This document shows positions 54,401 to 61,815 of a stretch of DNA of 64,000 bases, piece after piece. Both the position numbers and the translations under genes were made by a program. This DNA is from CBDATG01 sp965200145 (GTDB taxonomy: Bacteria; Chloroflexota; Dehalococcoidia; Lucifugimonadales; Lucifugimonadaceae), in assembly GCA_965200145.1 (NCBI GenBank), contig CBDATG010000002.1:1364001-1428000 (forward strand), read 5' to 3'. Position 1 is the first letter of the stretch. Each line of letters starts with the position of its first letter. The notes beneath the pieces are model-generated. The model did no database searches and was not told the DNA's origin. It saw only the letters and a list, made by a program, of their open reading frames with translations.

Positions 54401-54934
54401 ATGACCGACGTTGAACCGATCACGGACGATGCGGCTTACAAGCGCGCTCAGGCACGAGTTGGCGAGTTGATGAACAACTGGGCGGACGAGTCTGAGTTGG
54501 CGGAGCTGAAGGCACTTGCCGCGGCGGTGGACAGCTACGCCCAGTCGCGTTTCGAGCAGATTGATGACGCAGGTGACGGTGTGCTGGAGATCGCGTACAT
54601 GCTGGACCACGATATAGCGACGCTCGATGAGCTGCTACCGGTTTTCGGCGGCATGGAGCAGTTCGTTGCGTTCATGACGCGCCAGCGCAATCTCAGCCCT
54701 GCGACGATAGATGCGATAGTTGCGAACTTCCACACGAAGCGGGAGTGGATCGATCTACCGTTCTGCAAGCCTGAGGGCTGGGAGGACATCACGCTGGAGA
54801 ACTCGACGTGCTGCGACGAGGACCCATGCCCGATGGACGTACCCGAGTGGCGCGAGCGGCTGAAGGCATACAGGAAGCGCGAACTAACAGGGATGCACAG
54901 GATAGGCCAGGATAGGGCGGGGATCGTCCCCTGA
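54401..54934 (+). CDS. higA: HigA-like antitoxin with Cys-rich tail, copy 1
   Basis: ATG at 54401 after GCAGGAGG. The 177-residue protein has ITDDAAYKRAQARVGELMNN, typical of HigA N-terminal helices (residues 5-60), then a region matching the usual HigA DNA-binding helix-turn-helix in degenerate form (LDELLPVFGGMEQFVAFMTR, RNLSPATIDAI). After it comes a tail absent from standard HigA: FCKPEGWEDITLENSTCCDE, DPCPMDVPEWRERLK. The last 17 residues (LTGMHRIGQDRAGIVP) are encoded by palindromic copy E. It should bind and neutralise HigB and repress the operon. Confidence 0.8.
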   Translation: MTDVEPITDDAAYKRAQARVGELMNNWADESELAELKALAAAVDSYAQSRFEQIDDAGDGVLEIAYMLDHDIATLDELLPVFGGMEQFVAFMTRQRNLSPATIDAIVANFHTKREWIDLPFCKPEGWEDITLENSTCCDEDPCPMDVPEWRERLKAYRKRELTGMHRIGQDRAGIVP

Positions 54935-54965
54935 ATCATCCTGCGCATCCTGCCTATCCGTGTTA
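54885..54965. repeat. Palindromic element, copy E
   Basis: TAACAGGGATGCACAGGATA on the left and CCTGCCTATCCGTGTTA on the right. It begins in the last codons of higA copy 1 and lies before higB copy 2. Confidence 0.8.
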
Positions 54966-54974
54966 GTCTTGTGT

Positions 54975-54980
54975 TAGCGT
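54975..54980 (+). promoter_or_regulatory. -10 box (TAGCGT) for higB copy 2
   Basis: Same TAGCGT and 7-nt spacing as the box before higB copy 1, in a matching 20-nt context. Confidence 0.45.
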
Positions 54981-54987
54981 TGATGGA

Positions 54988-55281
54988 GTGGATATCGTTA
55001 ACGTAGAGGTTGTCGATCGGTTTGCGCGTCGTCATCGTGATGTTGCACAGCGACTGGAAGGCTGGAAGTACCAGGTCACCAATGCGCGGTGGTCTACGCC
55101 GCATGACGCGGAGCGCGAGGCTTCTGGTGTGCGTCGCATCGGCAACCGGAGGTTGATTTTCAACATCAAAGGTAACCAGTACCGGATAATCGCTGAGGTA
55201 GACTACGGGTCCGGCACGCTGCAAGTACTATTTGTAGGTAGACACGACGATTACATGAAATTCGTCTCGAGGGGGTTTTGA
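54988..55281 (+). CDS. higB: HigB-family toxin, copy 2
   Basis: GTG start. A 97-residue protein homologous to copy 1: VNVEVVDRFARRHRDVAQRL, WSTPHDAEREASG, RRIGNRRLIFNIKGNQYRII and LFVGRHDDYMKFVSRGF. The INF/FNIKGNxYR motif is as in HigB. It differs from copy 1 at many positions, unlike the antitoxin tails, so the duplication is old. The antitoxin gene starts 4 nt after its stop. Confidence 0.88.
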   Translation: MDIVNVEVVDRFARRHRDVAQRLEGWKYQVTNARWSTPHDAEREASGVRRIGNRRLIFNIKGNQYRIIAEVDYGSGTLQVLFVGRHDDYMKFVSRGF

Positions 55282-55285
55282 AACC

Positions 55286-55819
55286 ATGCCGTTAACGCCG
55301 AAGATCACCACCAAGGCTGAGCACAAGCGTGCTTTGGATCGCGTGAGCGCGATGATGAACAACTGCGCCAACGATGCTGAGGTGGAGGAGCTGCGCGCTT
55401 TGGCAAAGGCGGTGCAGGCCTACGAGCAGGAGCATTTCGAGTTCTGGAAGCTGACGTCGGATGGCGCGGACCACTTGGAGTACATGTTGGACGAGGAGCA
55501 GACCACCCTGGACGAGCTGGTGCCGGTGTTCGGCGGGATGGAGCCGTTCCTGGAGTTCATGACCCGCCGGCGCGAACTGGACCCGGGGACTCTGGAGGCT
55601 CTGGAGTCCGAGCTGGGCATCAGGCGCGAGCGGCTGGACAAGCCTTTCTGCAAGCCTGAGGGCTGGGAGGACATCACGCTGGAGAACTCGACGTGCTGCG
55701 ACGAGGACCCATGCCCGATGGAGGTACCCGAGTGGCGCGAGCGGCTGAAGGCATACAGGAAGCGCGAACTAACACGGATGCACAGGATAGGGCAGGATAG
55801 GGTGGGGATCGTCCCCTGA
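55286..55819 (+). CDS. higA: HigA-like antitoxin with Cys-rich tail, copy 2
   Basis: The ATG follows GAGGGGG. It has 177 residues, like copy 1. The first 120 residues diverge from copy 1 (TTKAEHKRALDRVSAMMNNC, LDELVPVFGGMEPFLEFMTR), but the tail from FCKPEGWEDITLENSTCCDE to the stop is almost identical, even at DNA level (4 differences in 184 nt, 55646-55829 against 54761-54944). This points to gene conversion or recent copying of the tail together with the palindrome. The final LTRMHRIGQDRVGIVP comes from palindromic copy F. Confidence 0.8.
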   Translation: MPLTPKITTKAEHKRALDRVSAMMNNCANDAEVEELRALAKAVQAYEQEHFEFWKLTSDGADHLEYMLDEEQTTLDELVPVFGGMEPFLEFMTRRRELDPGTLEALESELGIRRERLDKPFCKPEGWEDITLENSTCCDEDPCPMEVPEWRERLKAYRKRELTRMHRIGQDRVGIVP

Positions 55820-55841
55820 ATCATCCTGCTTATCCCTGTTA
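55770..55841. repeat. Palindromic element, copy F
   Basis: TAACACGGATGCACAGGATA at the left and CATCCTGCTTATCCCTGTTA at the right. It is nearly the same as copy E and covers the end of higA copy 2. Confidence 0.8.
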
Positions 55842-55875
55842 GTATGAAAAACACACCGGCGAACGGAGGATGCCA

Positions 55876-56106
55876 ATGGCCCAAGCAACCGACACGTATC
55901 CAGACCTCACCTACGAAGACATCAGCGACGAGTACTCCAAGTTCAAGGCCGATGTGTCCCCCACCAATGTCAAGGGCGTCAGACACCTCAAGCTAGTCAT
56001 CGAACGGCCATTCCGCACGACCGATGAGCTCAGTGCATGGTTGCACGCCTACGTCGCCAGGCTCGAAATGGACATCGAAAGAAAGAGCGGTTACTCGGGT
56101 GATTGA
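55876..56106 (+). CDS. Small hypothetical protein, first of an overlapping pair
   Basis: ATG at 55876 follows GGAGG by about 6 nt (an ATG at 55870 lies inside that site). The 76-residue protein has an acidic N-terminus (AQATDTYPDLTYEDISDEYS) and a mixed C-terminus with HLKLVIERPFRTTDELSAWL, a pattern that could be a small alpha/beta domain. No family recognised. It lies just after the HigBA modules and overlaps the next gene by 8 nt, so the pair is likely one unit. Confidence 0.55.
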   Translation: MAQATDTYPDLTYEDISDEYSKFKADVSPTNVKGVRHLKLVIERPFRTTDELSAWLHAYVARLEMDIERKSGYSGD

Positions 56107-56353
56107 GCAGGATGCAGTCATCGGAACGCTGATCGGTTTCGTCACTGGACTCGTGCCAACAGTAGTGATGCTCGTCTGGAGGCTGTGCCAAGCAAGGCAG
56201 ATGCAGAAGGAACGGCAGGCCGAGAGGGAACACATTCTCGAAATGCAGAGACTCAGTAATCAGCGCCACGCAACAGCTATCGGCCTGCAAAAGTTCTACG
56301 AAGTGAATCTCAGCAACAACTCCGCAACCTACCGACCCCCCGCCGCGAACTAA
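56099..56353 (+). CDS. Small single-pass membrane protein with coiled coil
   Basis: GTG at 56099 (in-frame frame extends further but shifts into the previous gene). The 84-residue product starts MIEQDAVIGTLIGFVTGLVP followed by TVVMLVWRL (one membrane helix, about residues 7-30), then a Gln/Glu/Arg-rich helix (ARQMQKERQAEREHILEMQR) that fits a coiled coil. The end (SATYRPPAAN) runs into palindromic copy G, which provides the stop. Function unknown. Confidence 0.5.
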   Translation: MIEQDAVIGTLIGFVTGLVPTVVMLVWRLCQARQMQKERQAEREHILEMQRLSNQRHATAIGLQKFYEVNLSNNSATYRPPAAN

Positions 56354-56390
56354 CAGGGATAGGCAGGATAATCCTGCGTATCCCTGTTAG
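56351..56390. repeat. Palindromic element, copy G (shortest form)
   Basis: A 40-nt near-perfect palindrome with arms TAACAGGGATAGGCAGGATA and AATCCTGCGTATCCCTGTTA. It is the simplest form of the family and gives its first base to the stop codon of the small membrane protein. It also overlaps the end of pth. Confidence 0.85.
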
Positions 56391-57013
56391 TTGAACCTGT
56401 TCATGGCTGCTTCTATGCCGTCTGTTATGGCTGTGGTGGTGGCTTCGGCGGCGCGTTGGACTGCTAGTTTGAGGTCTGTCAGTTCGTCTGGCGACGGCGT
56501 GCCTAGCACGTGGTCTACTTGGCTGGAGCCAGGGTTCTGCTTGCCTACGCCTATTCTTATGCGTGGGAATTGGTCGGTGCCGATTTCGCTGATGGTTGAT
56601 GCTAGTCCGTTGTGGCCGCCTGCACCGCCCTTCTTACGCACACGGATTGTGCCTACTGGCAGGTTGATGTCATCGCAGGCGACTAGCAGGCGGCTCGGTT
56701 CGATGCCGTGATGTTGGAGTAACACGCGTGCCGCCGCACCGCTGCGGTTGACGTACGTCTTCGGCAGTGCGACTATGACATCGTGGCATGCTATGCGTAT
56801 CAATGCTTGGCGGCATATACCGCCATCAGTGAGTCGCGCCCTGTGCTGTTTCAGCAGTGTCTCGGCTACCCACCAGCCTGCGTTGTGGCGCGAGTCTGCA
56901 TATTGCGGGCCCGGGTTGCCGATGGCGAGGACTACCCAGCCTCGCGCTCGGTCAACTTGCACAGAGTGCGCATCCGGGTCCGCCGACCGAGACGCGCGTC
57001 GGAAGGCAGTCAT
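56387..57013 (-). CDS. pth: Peptidyl-tRNA hydrolase
   Basis: Start chosen at the ATG at 57013, whose ATGA overlaps the stop of the upstream micro-ORF. The 208-residue protein has a 29-residue N-terminal extension (MTAFRRASRSADPDAHSVQV) before WVVLAIGNPGPQYADSRHNA (usual Pth start GLGNPG...RHN). The active-site His and Asn are in that segment; LLVACDDINLPVGTIRVRKK with GGAGGHNGLASTISEIG follows, then FPRIRIGVGKQNPGSSQVDH. It releases tRNA from dropped-off peptidyl-tRNA. It lies downstream of ligA on the minus strand. Confidence 0.93.
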   Translation of the reverse strand: MTAFRRASRSADPDAHSVQVDRARGWVVLAIGNPGPQYADSRHNAGWWVAETLLKQHRARLTDGGICRQALIRIACHDVIVALPKTYVNRSGAAARVLLQHHGIEPSRLLVACDDINLPVGTIRVRKKGGAGGHNGLASTISEIGTDQFPRIRIGVGKQNPGSSQVDHVLGTPSPDELTDLKLAVQRAAEATTTAITDGIEAAMNRFN

Positions 57014-57126
57014 AGCGTCTGTTGCAACCCCGGCTGTGGCGCTGGCATCTCGCATCGCTCTCGGTCAACTGGCACAGTCTGCGCGTCTGGGTCCGCCGAC
57101 CTAGACGCGCGTCGGAAGGCAGTCAT
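57010..57126 (-). CDS. Chimeric micro-ORF (pth head, ligA tail), copy proximal to pth
   Basis: Minus strand, 38 codons plus stop: MTAFRRASRSADPDAQTVPV, then a bridge and EMPAPQPGLQQTL. The head equals the pth N-terminus and the tail equals the last residues of LigA. Its ATG overlaps the stop of the upstream micro-ORF and its stop overlaps the pth ATG (ATGA in both cases). It arose from the tandem triplication. Whether a stable peptide is made is unknown; it may simply pass ribosomes along from ligA to pth. Confidence 0.45.
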   Translation of the reverse strand: MTAFRRASRSADPDAQTVPVDRERCEMPAPQPGLQQTL

Positions 57127-57242
57127 AGCGTCTGTTGCAACCCTGCTGGCTGTGGCGTTGGCATCTCGCCTTGCTCTCGGTCAACTGGCGCAGTCCGCGC
57201 ATCCGGGTCCGCCGACTGAGACGCGCGTCGGAAGGCAGTCAT
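57123..57242 (-). CDS. Chimeric micro-ORF (pth head, ligA tail), copy proximal to ligA
   Basis: Minus strand, 39 codons plus stop: MTAFRRASQSADPDARTAPV, then EMPTPQPAGLQQTL. Its ATG overlaps the ligA stop (ATGA). It has one extra codon relative to the other micro-ORF, which accounts for the 116-nt period. Differences between the two micro-ORFs are mostly single bases without frameshift. Confidence 0.45.
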   Translation of the reverse strand: MTAFRRASQSADPDARTAPVDREQGEMPTPQPAGLQQTL

Positions 57243-59590
57243 AGCGTTTGTTGCAACCCTGGTTGTGGCGCTGGCATCTGGCCTTCCAACGCTCGCTTGA
57301 ACGCCGCTTCGTCCAGAACGGGTACTCCGAGTCTGTTTGCAGTTGCGAGTTTGCTTCCGGCGTTCGCGCCTGCTACAACATAATCTGTCTTCTTTGAGAC
57401 GCTGCTTGATGCCTTCCCACCCAATGCTTTTACGGCGTTCGATGCCTCGGTGCGCGAGTAAGATTCCAGCGTGCCGGTAATCACGAACGTCAGACCCTTG
57501 ATGGGATGGTCAGCCGGCATCTCGGGCGAGTCGTCCTGCATGTTGACGCCTAGCTTGCCGAGTTGGTTGATCAGCGCAATGTTCGACTCGTTCGTGCACC
57601 AGTTGAGGATCGACTCGGCTAGCACGTCACCTACGCCGTCGATGGCTAAGAGGACGTCTTTGTCTGCGTCGATCATCCCCTGCATCGTGCGGAAGCACCG
57701 CGCCAATGTGGACGCGATCTCGTTACCTACGCCGGGGATGCCGATGCCGAAGATCAGGCGCGCCAACGGCTGTGTCTTGGACTTGCTTATGCCGTCCAAC
57801 AGGTTCGTTGCCGTCTTGTTCAGCGTCCGCTCGCCGGCGGTGTCAACGGTCGTCAATCTCTCAATTGCCAACAATCCCGTGCTGTCGTCAACCAATTGGT
57901 AGATGTCTGCGAAGCTGTTGACGACACCGTTGCGGGCAAACACTTGGGACATGACCTCGCCTAACCCCTCGATGTCCATTGCGTTGCGCGATGCGAAGTG
58001 TTCCAGCAGTCTCTCGAACTGTGCGGGGCAACCCGAGTTGACGCAGCGCACAACTGCATCCTCTTCGGACCGCACTACCTCGGCGGCGCATGTCGGGCAT
58101 GTATCAGGGATTGCGTACGGTGCAGACCCGGCAGCGCGCACGTTGCTGTCGGCGGGTCCCACGACCTGCGGTATCACATCGCCGGCGCGTTGCACTACTA
58201 CATCGTCGCCCGGTCGGATATCCTTGCGTCGGATATCGTCTTCGTTGTGCAGTGTCGCGCGCGCTACGGTGACACCGCCCACTACGACTGGCTCCAGCAC
58301 TGCGTAAGGAGTGATTGCACCCGTGCGCCCGACATCAGTTTGTATCTGCAACAGCTTGGTTACCGCCTGCTCTGCCGGGAACTTGTAGGCGGTTGCCCAT
58401 CTCGGATCGCGCCCGACAGCACCGAGCCGATCTTGCAGGCCAATGTCGTCGATCTTGATGACGATGCCGTCTATTCCGAAATCGATCTCTTCCCTGACGC
58501 CCTGCGCGTCTTGAATTGCAACCAACGCGGCATCGGGATCGGCGCATAGGTTCGTCCATTCGTTCGTCTTGCATCCCCACTGACGCATCAGTTGCAGGCG
58601 TTCTTGGTGGGATTGCGGCAACTCGCCGCCTTCAAACCAGCCCACCGCGTAGAAGTACATGTCTAGGGGTCGCTTGGCGGTCTCCGATGAATCGAGTTGC
58701 CTCAGCGAGCCGGATGCTGAATTCCGTGGGTTCACATAGATCTGCAAATCCACCTGTGTTCGCAACATCGGCAGTTGCGGGAATGCGCGCCCATCATCTT
58801 CCTGTGGCAGTACGACCTGCTTTGGAGCGTGCTGGTTGTATGTTTGCAGGTGCGCGGTCAATGCGCGGCGGTGCGCGAGCCTTCGCTCACCTATTGCCAG
58901 CTCCGACTCGGCGGATTGCAGTGTGCGCCGCAACGCGTTGAGCTCTTTCGACTTGGCGTTCAACCGCTTCGATGTCTCATTCAGCGGCTCCCTGACTTCT
59001 CTAACAGCCTGTCGCTTTGCGTTTTCTTCCCTGCGCTCACGGTTGATGCGATCAAACTCTGAGGTGGGGTAGAACACCTCACCGCGCAACTCAATCCTGC
59101 GCGGTACGTTGTCGCCGCGCAGACGCAACGGCACGGTGCGGATCGTCCTGACGTTGTTTGTGACGTTCTCGCCGGTGTTGCCATCGCCGCGAGTTGCAGC
59201 CTGCACCAACACGCCATCCTCGTAGACGACCGCTATCGCCAGCCCGTCGATCTTCAGTTCGCACACCATCGGCGCAGAATCGATCTCCAAGTAGTCGAGC
59301 GCGCGTTGGTGCCACGCCCGCAGGGAATCGGCATCAAAGACGTTGCTGAGGCTGAGCATCGGCAGAGTATGCTCCACCGTCCCGAAAGCGGTATCCGGCG
59401 GCGCACCTACTCTCAGCGTCGGGGAGTCAGGAGTCTGTAGCTCGGGATGTCGAGCCTCTAACTCTCGAAGTTCCCGCCATAGTGCGTCATACTCAGCATC
59501 GGTCAATGTTGGCGCGCTGCGTACGTAGTAGTCATGCGCTGCTGCATTGAGTTTGTCTCGCAGTGTTTGGGCTCTCGTCTCAGACATCAT
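57239..59590 (-). CDS. ligA: NAD-dependent DNA ligase with coiled-coil insert
   Basis: A 783-residue LigA, longer than the usual 670 or so. Domains: Ia (DKLNAAAHDYYVRSAPTLTD), adenylation with the lysine of CELKIDGLAIAVVYEDG, OB (RTGAITPYAVLEPVVVGGVT), a four-Cys zinc finger (CPTCAAEVVRSEEDAVVRCV, then CPAQFERLLEHF), HhH and a C-terminal BRCT (IKGLTFVITGTLESYSRTEA). Between EVFYPTSEFDRIN and YVNPRNSASGSLRQLD, where most LigA have about 15 residues, there are about 110, rich in Arg, Glu, Leu and Ala in helix-forming order. It seals nicks in replication and repair. Its end is part of the tandem triplication. Confidence 0.95.
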   Translation of the reverse strand: MMSETRAQTLRDKLNAAAHDYYVRSAPTLTDAEYDALWRELRELEARHPELQTPDSPTLRVGAPPDTAFGTVEHTLPMLSLSNVFDADSLRAWHQRALDYLEIDSAPMVCELKIDGLAIAVVYEDGVLVQAATRGDGNTGENVTNNVRTIRTVPLRLRGDNVPRRIELRGEVFYPTSEFDRINRERREENAKRQAVREVREPLNETSKRLNAKSKELNALRRTLQSAESELAIGERRLAHRRALTAHLQTYNQHAPKQVVLPQEDDGRAFPQLPMLRTQVDLQIYVNPRNSASGSLRQLDSSETAKRPLDMYFYAVGWFEGGELPQSHQERLQLMRQWGCKTNEWTNLCADPDAALVAIQDAQGVREEIDFGIDGIVIKIDDIGLQDRLGAVGRDPRWATAYKFPAEQAVTKLLQIQTDVGRTGAITPYAVLEPVVVGGVTVARATLHNEDDIRRKDIRPGDDVVVQRAGDVIPQVVGPADSNVRAAGSAPYAIPDTCPTCAAEVVRSEEDAVVRCVNSGCPAQFERLLEHFASRNAMDIEGLGEVMSQVFARNGVVNSFADIYQLVDDSTGLLAIERLTTVDTAGERTLNKTATNLLDGISKSKTQPLARLIFGIGIPGVGNEIASTLARCFRTMQGMIDADKDVLLAIDGVGDVLAESILNWCTNESNIALINQLGKLGVNMQDDSPEMPADHPIKGLTFVITGTLESYSRTEASNAVKALGGKASSSVSKKTDYVVAGANAGSKLATANRLGVPVLDEAAFKRALEGQMPAPQPGLQQTL

Positions 59591-59679
59591 GGTTCGCGGT
59601 TACTGTTAAATGAATAGATGGATGGTGCGTTGCGCCATCGGTTTCTTTATATTGTGATATCTGTTTGGAAGTCTGAGAG

Positions 59680-61110
59680 ATGGCAGAGATACGCCCGTTT
59701 CGAGGTTTGAGGTACAACGCGGCGGCGCAAGGTCGCGACCTGGGAGATTACCTCTCGCCGCCGTTCGACACGATCACGCCCGAGGAGCAAGCAGAGCTGT
59801 TGCACCGCTCGCCGCACAACATCGTACGGCTCGAACTGGTATCGGGCAATGAACGAGATGGCACACGCTATGAGCAGGTTGCGCGGATCAAGCGGAGCTG
59901 GATGGAGCAGGATGTCTTCATGACCGATGCTGAGCCTTCGATGTATGTCGCAGAGGAGGAGTTCGTCTACAACCAGGTCAAGCAGTTGCGGCGTGGATTC
60001 ATCGTTGCGGTGCGCCTTGAGGAGTTCGATCGGGGCATCATCTTCCCGCACGAGAACGTTCGGGACGAGTGGGTTCAAGATCGGGTGCAGATGATGGAGG
60101 CTACACGGCATGCCATCAGCCCGTTGCTGGTCGTGTATCAGGATGACATCCGGCACTCGGTCGGCGGTGTTATCCGCGCAGTTGCGGGCGGTCCGCCGTC
60201 GGAGGTCGCCACGATGGCGGGCGGGCACACGCTCCGGCTCTGGCAGCTGACGGACCCGGGTACGCACCAGGTGCTGATCGAGCTGATGCGCGGTATCCCG
60301 CTCTTCATCGCCGATGGCCACCATCGCTACGAAGCGGCGATGAGGTTCCGCAGCGCGGCGCGCGTCAACGGCGAGATCGAACCCGACAGCGCGATCAACT
60401 ACCGCATGATGCACCTCGTATCGATCGACGAACCTGGCCTCATCACCCGTCCGTTCCACCGCGTGTTGCGCGGCACGACGGATGCGCAACATCGCGATAT
60501 GTTGCGAACTGTCGAGTCGATGTTCGATGTTACGGAGTGGGACAGTGATGGCAGCGTATCCGAGTTTGCCGACGCGATCGCCGCGTTGGAGTGCGACGGC
60601 GCTGCGTTCGGGATGTGCGGTTTCACCGATGGCAGATTCCTAGTGGCACAGATTGACCGACGCGGGCTGGAGGATCACATAATCTCATTCCGACAGGATG
60701 CATCGGAAGGCCCCGGGACTGCGAATCCTGGTCTGGTGTCGGCGCTGGACCTGTCGGACTACACGGTGTTGCATCGGTATGTGTTAGAGCCGGCGTTGCG
60801 TCCGCCGATATCGCCTGGCACGAGTGCAGACGATGCAGATGCGAAGGCGCGAGAGATGGTTGAGATGCGGACCGAGTATCAACACGATCCTGCGCGTGTC
60901 GATGCCAGTTTGGCATCATCCGACGCAGATGGCGCGTTCGTGATGCGTTCTGTTCCGATGCAGGAGTTTGTTGAGATCGTAAGCCGCGGCGACAGACTTC
61001 CGCCGAAAGCCACGAACTTCTATCCAAAGCCCCCGGCGGGATCAGTGTTGCAACCGCTAGACGGAACTGTTGGCAGTTTCGAGATTCGACCGTATCGGAA
61101 TCGGGCGTGA
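59680..61110 (+). CDS. DUF1015 family protein
   Basis: A 476-residue protein with the DUF1015 hallmarks: EIRPFRGLRYNAAAQGRDLG and SPPFDTITPEEQAELLHRSP at the N-terminus, HNIVRLELVSG, and in the middle PLFIADGHHRYEAAMRF, the family's most conserved HHRYE motif. Biochemical activity of the family is not settled; it is often encoded near serine or amino-acid metabolism genes. Here it is divergent from ligA and followed after 11 nt by thpR. The ATG is the first of the conserved N-terminal motif. Confidence 0.9.
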   Translation: MAEIRPFRGLRYNAAAQGRDLGDYLSPPFDTITPEEQAELLHRSPHNIVRLELVSGNERDGTRYEQVARIKRSWMEQDVFMTDAEPSMYVAEEEFVYNQVKQLRRGFIVAVRLEEFDRGIIFPHENVRDEWVQDRVQMMEATRHAISPLLVVYQDDIRHSVGGVIRAVAGGPPSEVATMAGGHTLRLWQLTDPGTHQVLIELMRGIPLFIADGHHRYEAAMRFRSAARVNGEIEPDSAINYRMMHLVSIDEPGLITRPFHRVLRGTTDAQHRDMLRTVESMFDVTEWDSDGSVSEFADAIAALECDGAAFGMCGFTDGRFLVAQIDRRGLEDHIISFRQDASEGPGTANPGLVSALDLSDYTVLHRYVLEPALRPPISPGTSADDADAKAREMVEMRTEYQHDPARVDASLASSDADGAFVMRSVPMQEFVEIVSRGDRLPPKATNFYPKPPAGSVLQPLDGTVGSFEIRPYRNRA

Positions 61111-61121
61111 AGGGTTGCTGA

Positions 61122-61724
61122 ATGGCGTTGGAGGTAATACCCGCGGCGTGGCGCCTGTTCATAGCGGTAGAGCTTAGCGGGACAGCTCAGGACGAGCTGT
61201 TGCGCCGACAGCACGCGCTCCGCCGCTGGACCCGCAGCGGAGATGTGCGGTGCTCAAACAGGCAGTCGCTACATCTCACGCTGAAGTTCATCGGCAATGT
61301 TGCGCCGGCACTCGTCGGGGACCTGAAATCCGAGATATCGGCGGTGGCAGAACGCTCACGGAGCATCAGCCTGCGACTAGGTGCCAACGGATGCTTCCCT
61401 GGACCGCGCACGCCGCGAGTGTTGTGGGCCGGGCTCGACGGCGACACCCAGCGGCTGGCGGTATTGGCATCGCAACTGGAAGGTGCCATCGCCAGACTCC
61501 GTATGCCTGATGAGTCGCGCCGCTTCTTCCCGCACATCACATTGGCACGAGTGCGCCTGGGAATGCCCAGATGGGTCCTGGAGGAGATCGGAGACACCTG
61601 GACTGCTGAGCGCCGGCCGGGTGCAGCCGTTGAGGTCGATACCTTGACTCTGTTCAGGAGCCACCTGAAACGCGGCTTGGCACCGCGATATGAGTCACTA
61701 CTCACCGCCAAACTGGCAGAGTGA
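61122..61724 (+). CDS. thpR: RNA 2',3'-cyclic phosphodiesterase (2'-5' RNA ligase family)
   Basis: A 200-residue member of the 2H phosphoesterase superfamily. WRLFIAVELSGTAQDELLRR opens it; the two catalytic HxTx motifs are LHLTLKFIGNV near residue 45-55 and HITLARVRLG near 137-146, with a NGCFPGPRTPRVLWAGLDGD loop between. Such enzymes open 2',3'-cyclic phosphates and can join tRNA halves in vitro. The ATG follows GAAGGG within the short gap after the DUF1015 gene. Confidence 0.92.
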   Translation: MALEVIPAAWRLFIAVELSGTAQDELLRRQHALRRWTRSGDVRCSNRQSLHLTLKFIGNVAPALVGDLKSEISAVAERSRSISLRLGANGCFPGPRTPRVLWAGLDGDTQRLAVLASQLEGAIARLRMPDESRRFFPHITLARVRLGMPRWVLEEIGDTWTAERRPGAAVEVDTLTLFRSHLKRGLAPRYESLLTAKLAE

Positions 61725-61815
61725 AACCCGCGCCAGGTGGTGGGCGCCAACCGACGAGGTTGTAAGATGCACAACGTTAGCGTGCGTGCATCCATAGTTG
61801 AGAAAGGGAGTCATC

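Larger units (their letters stand above)
56949..57283. repeat. Tandem triplication (113 and 116 nt periods) across the ligA/pth junction
   Basis: Three copies begin with CGGTCAACT at 56949, 57062 and 57178. Each carries the segment GGAAGGCAGTCATAGCG that contains the ATGA junction, with the ligA 3' tail on one side and the pth 5' end on the other. Both period lengths keep the pth reading frame (117 and 120 nt including the overlapped stop). Confidence 0.9.
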
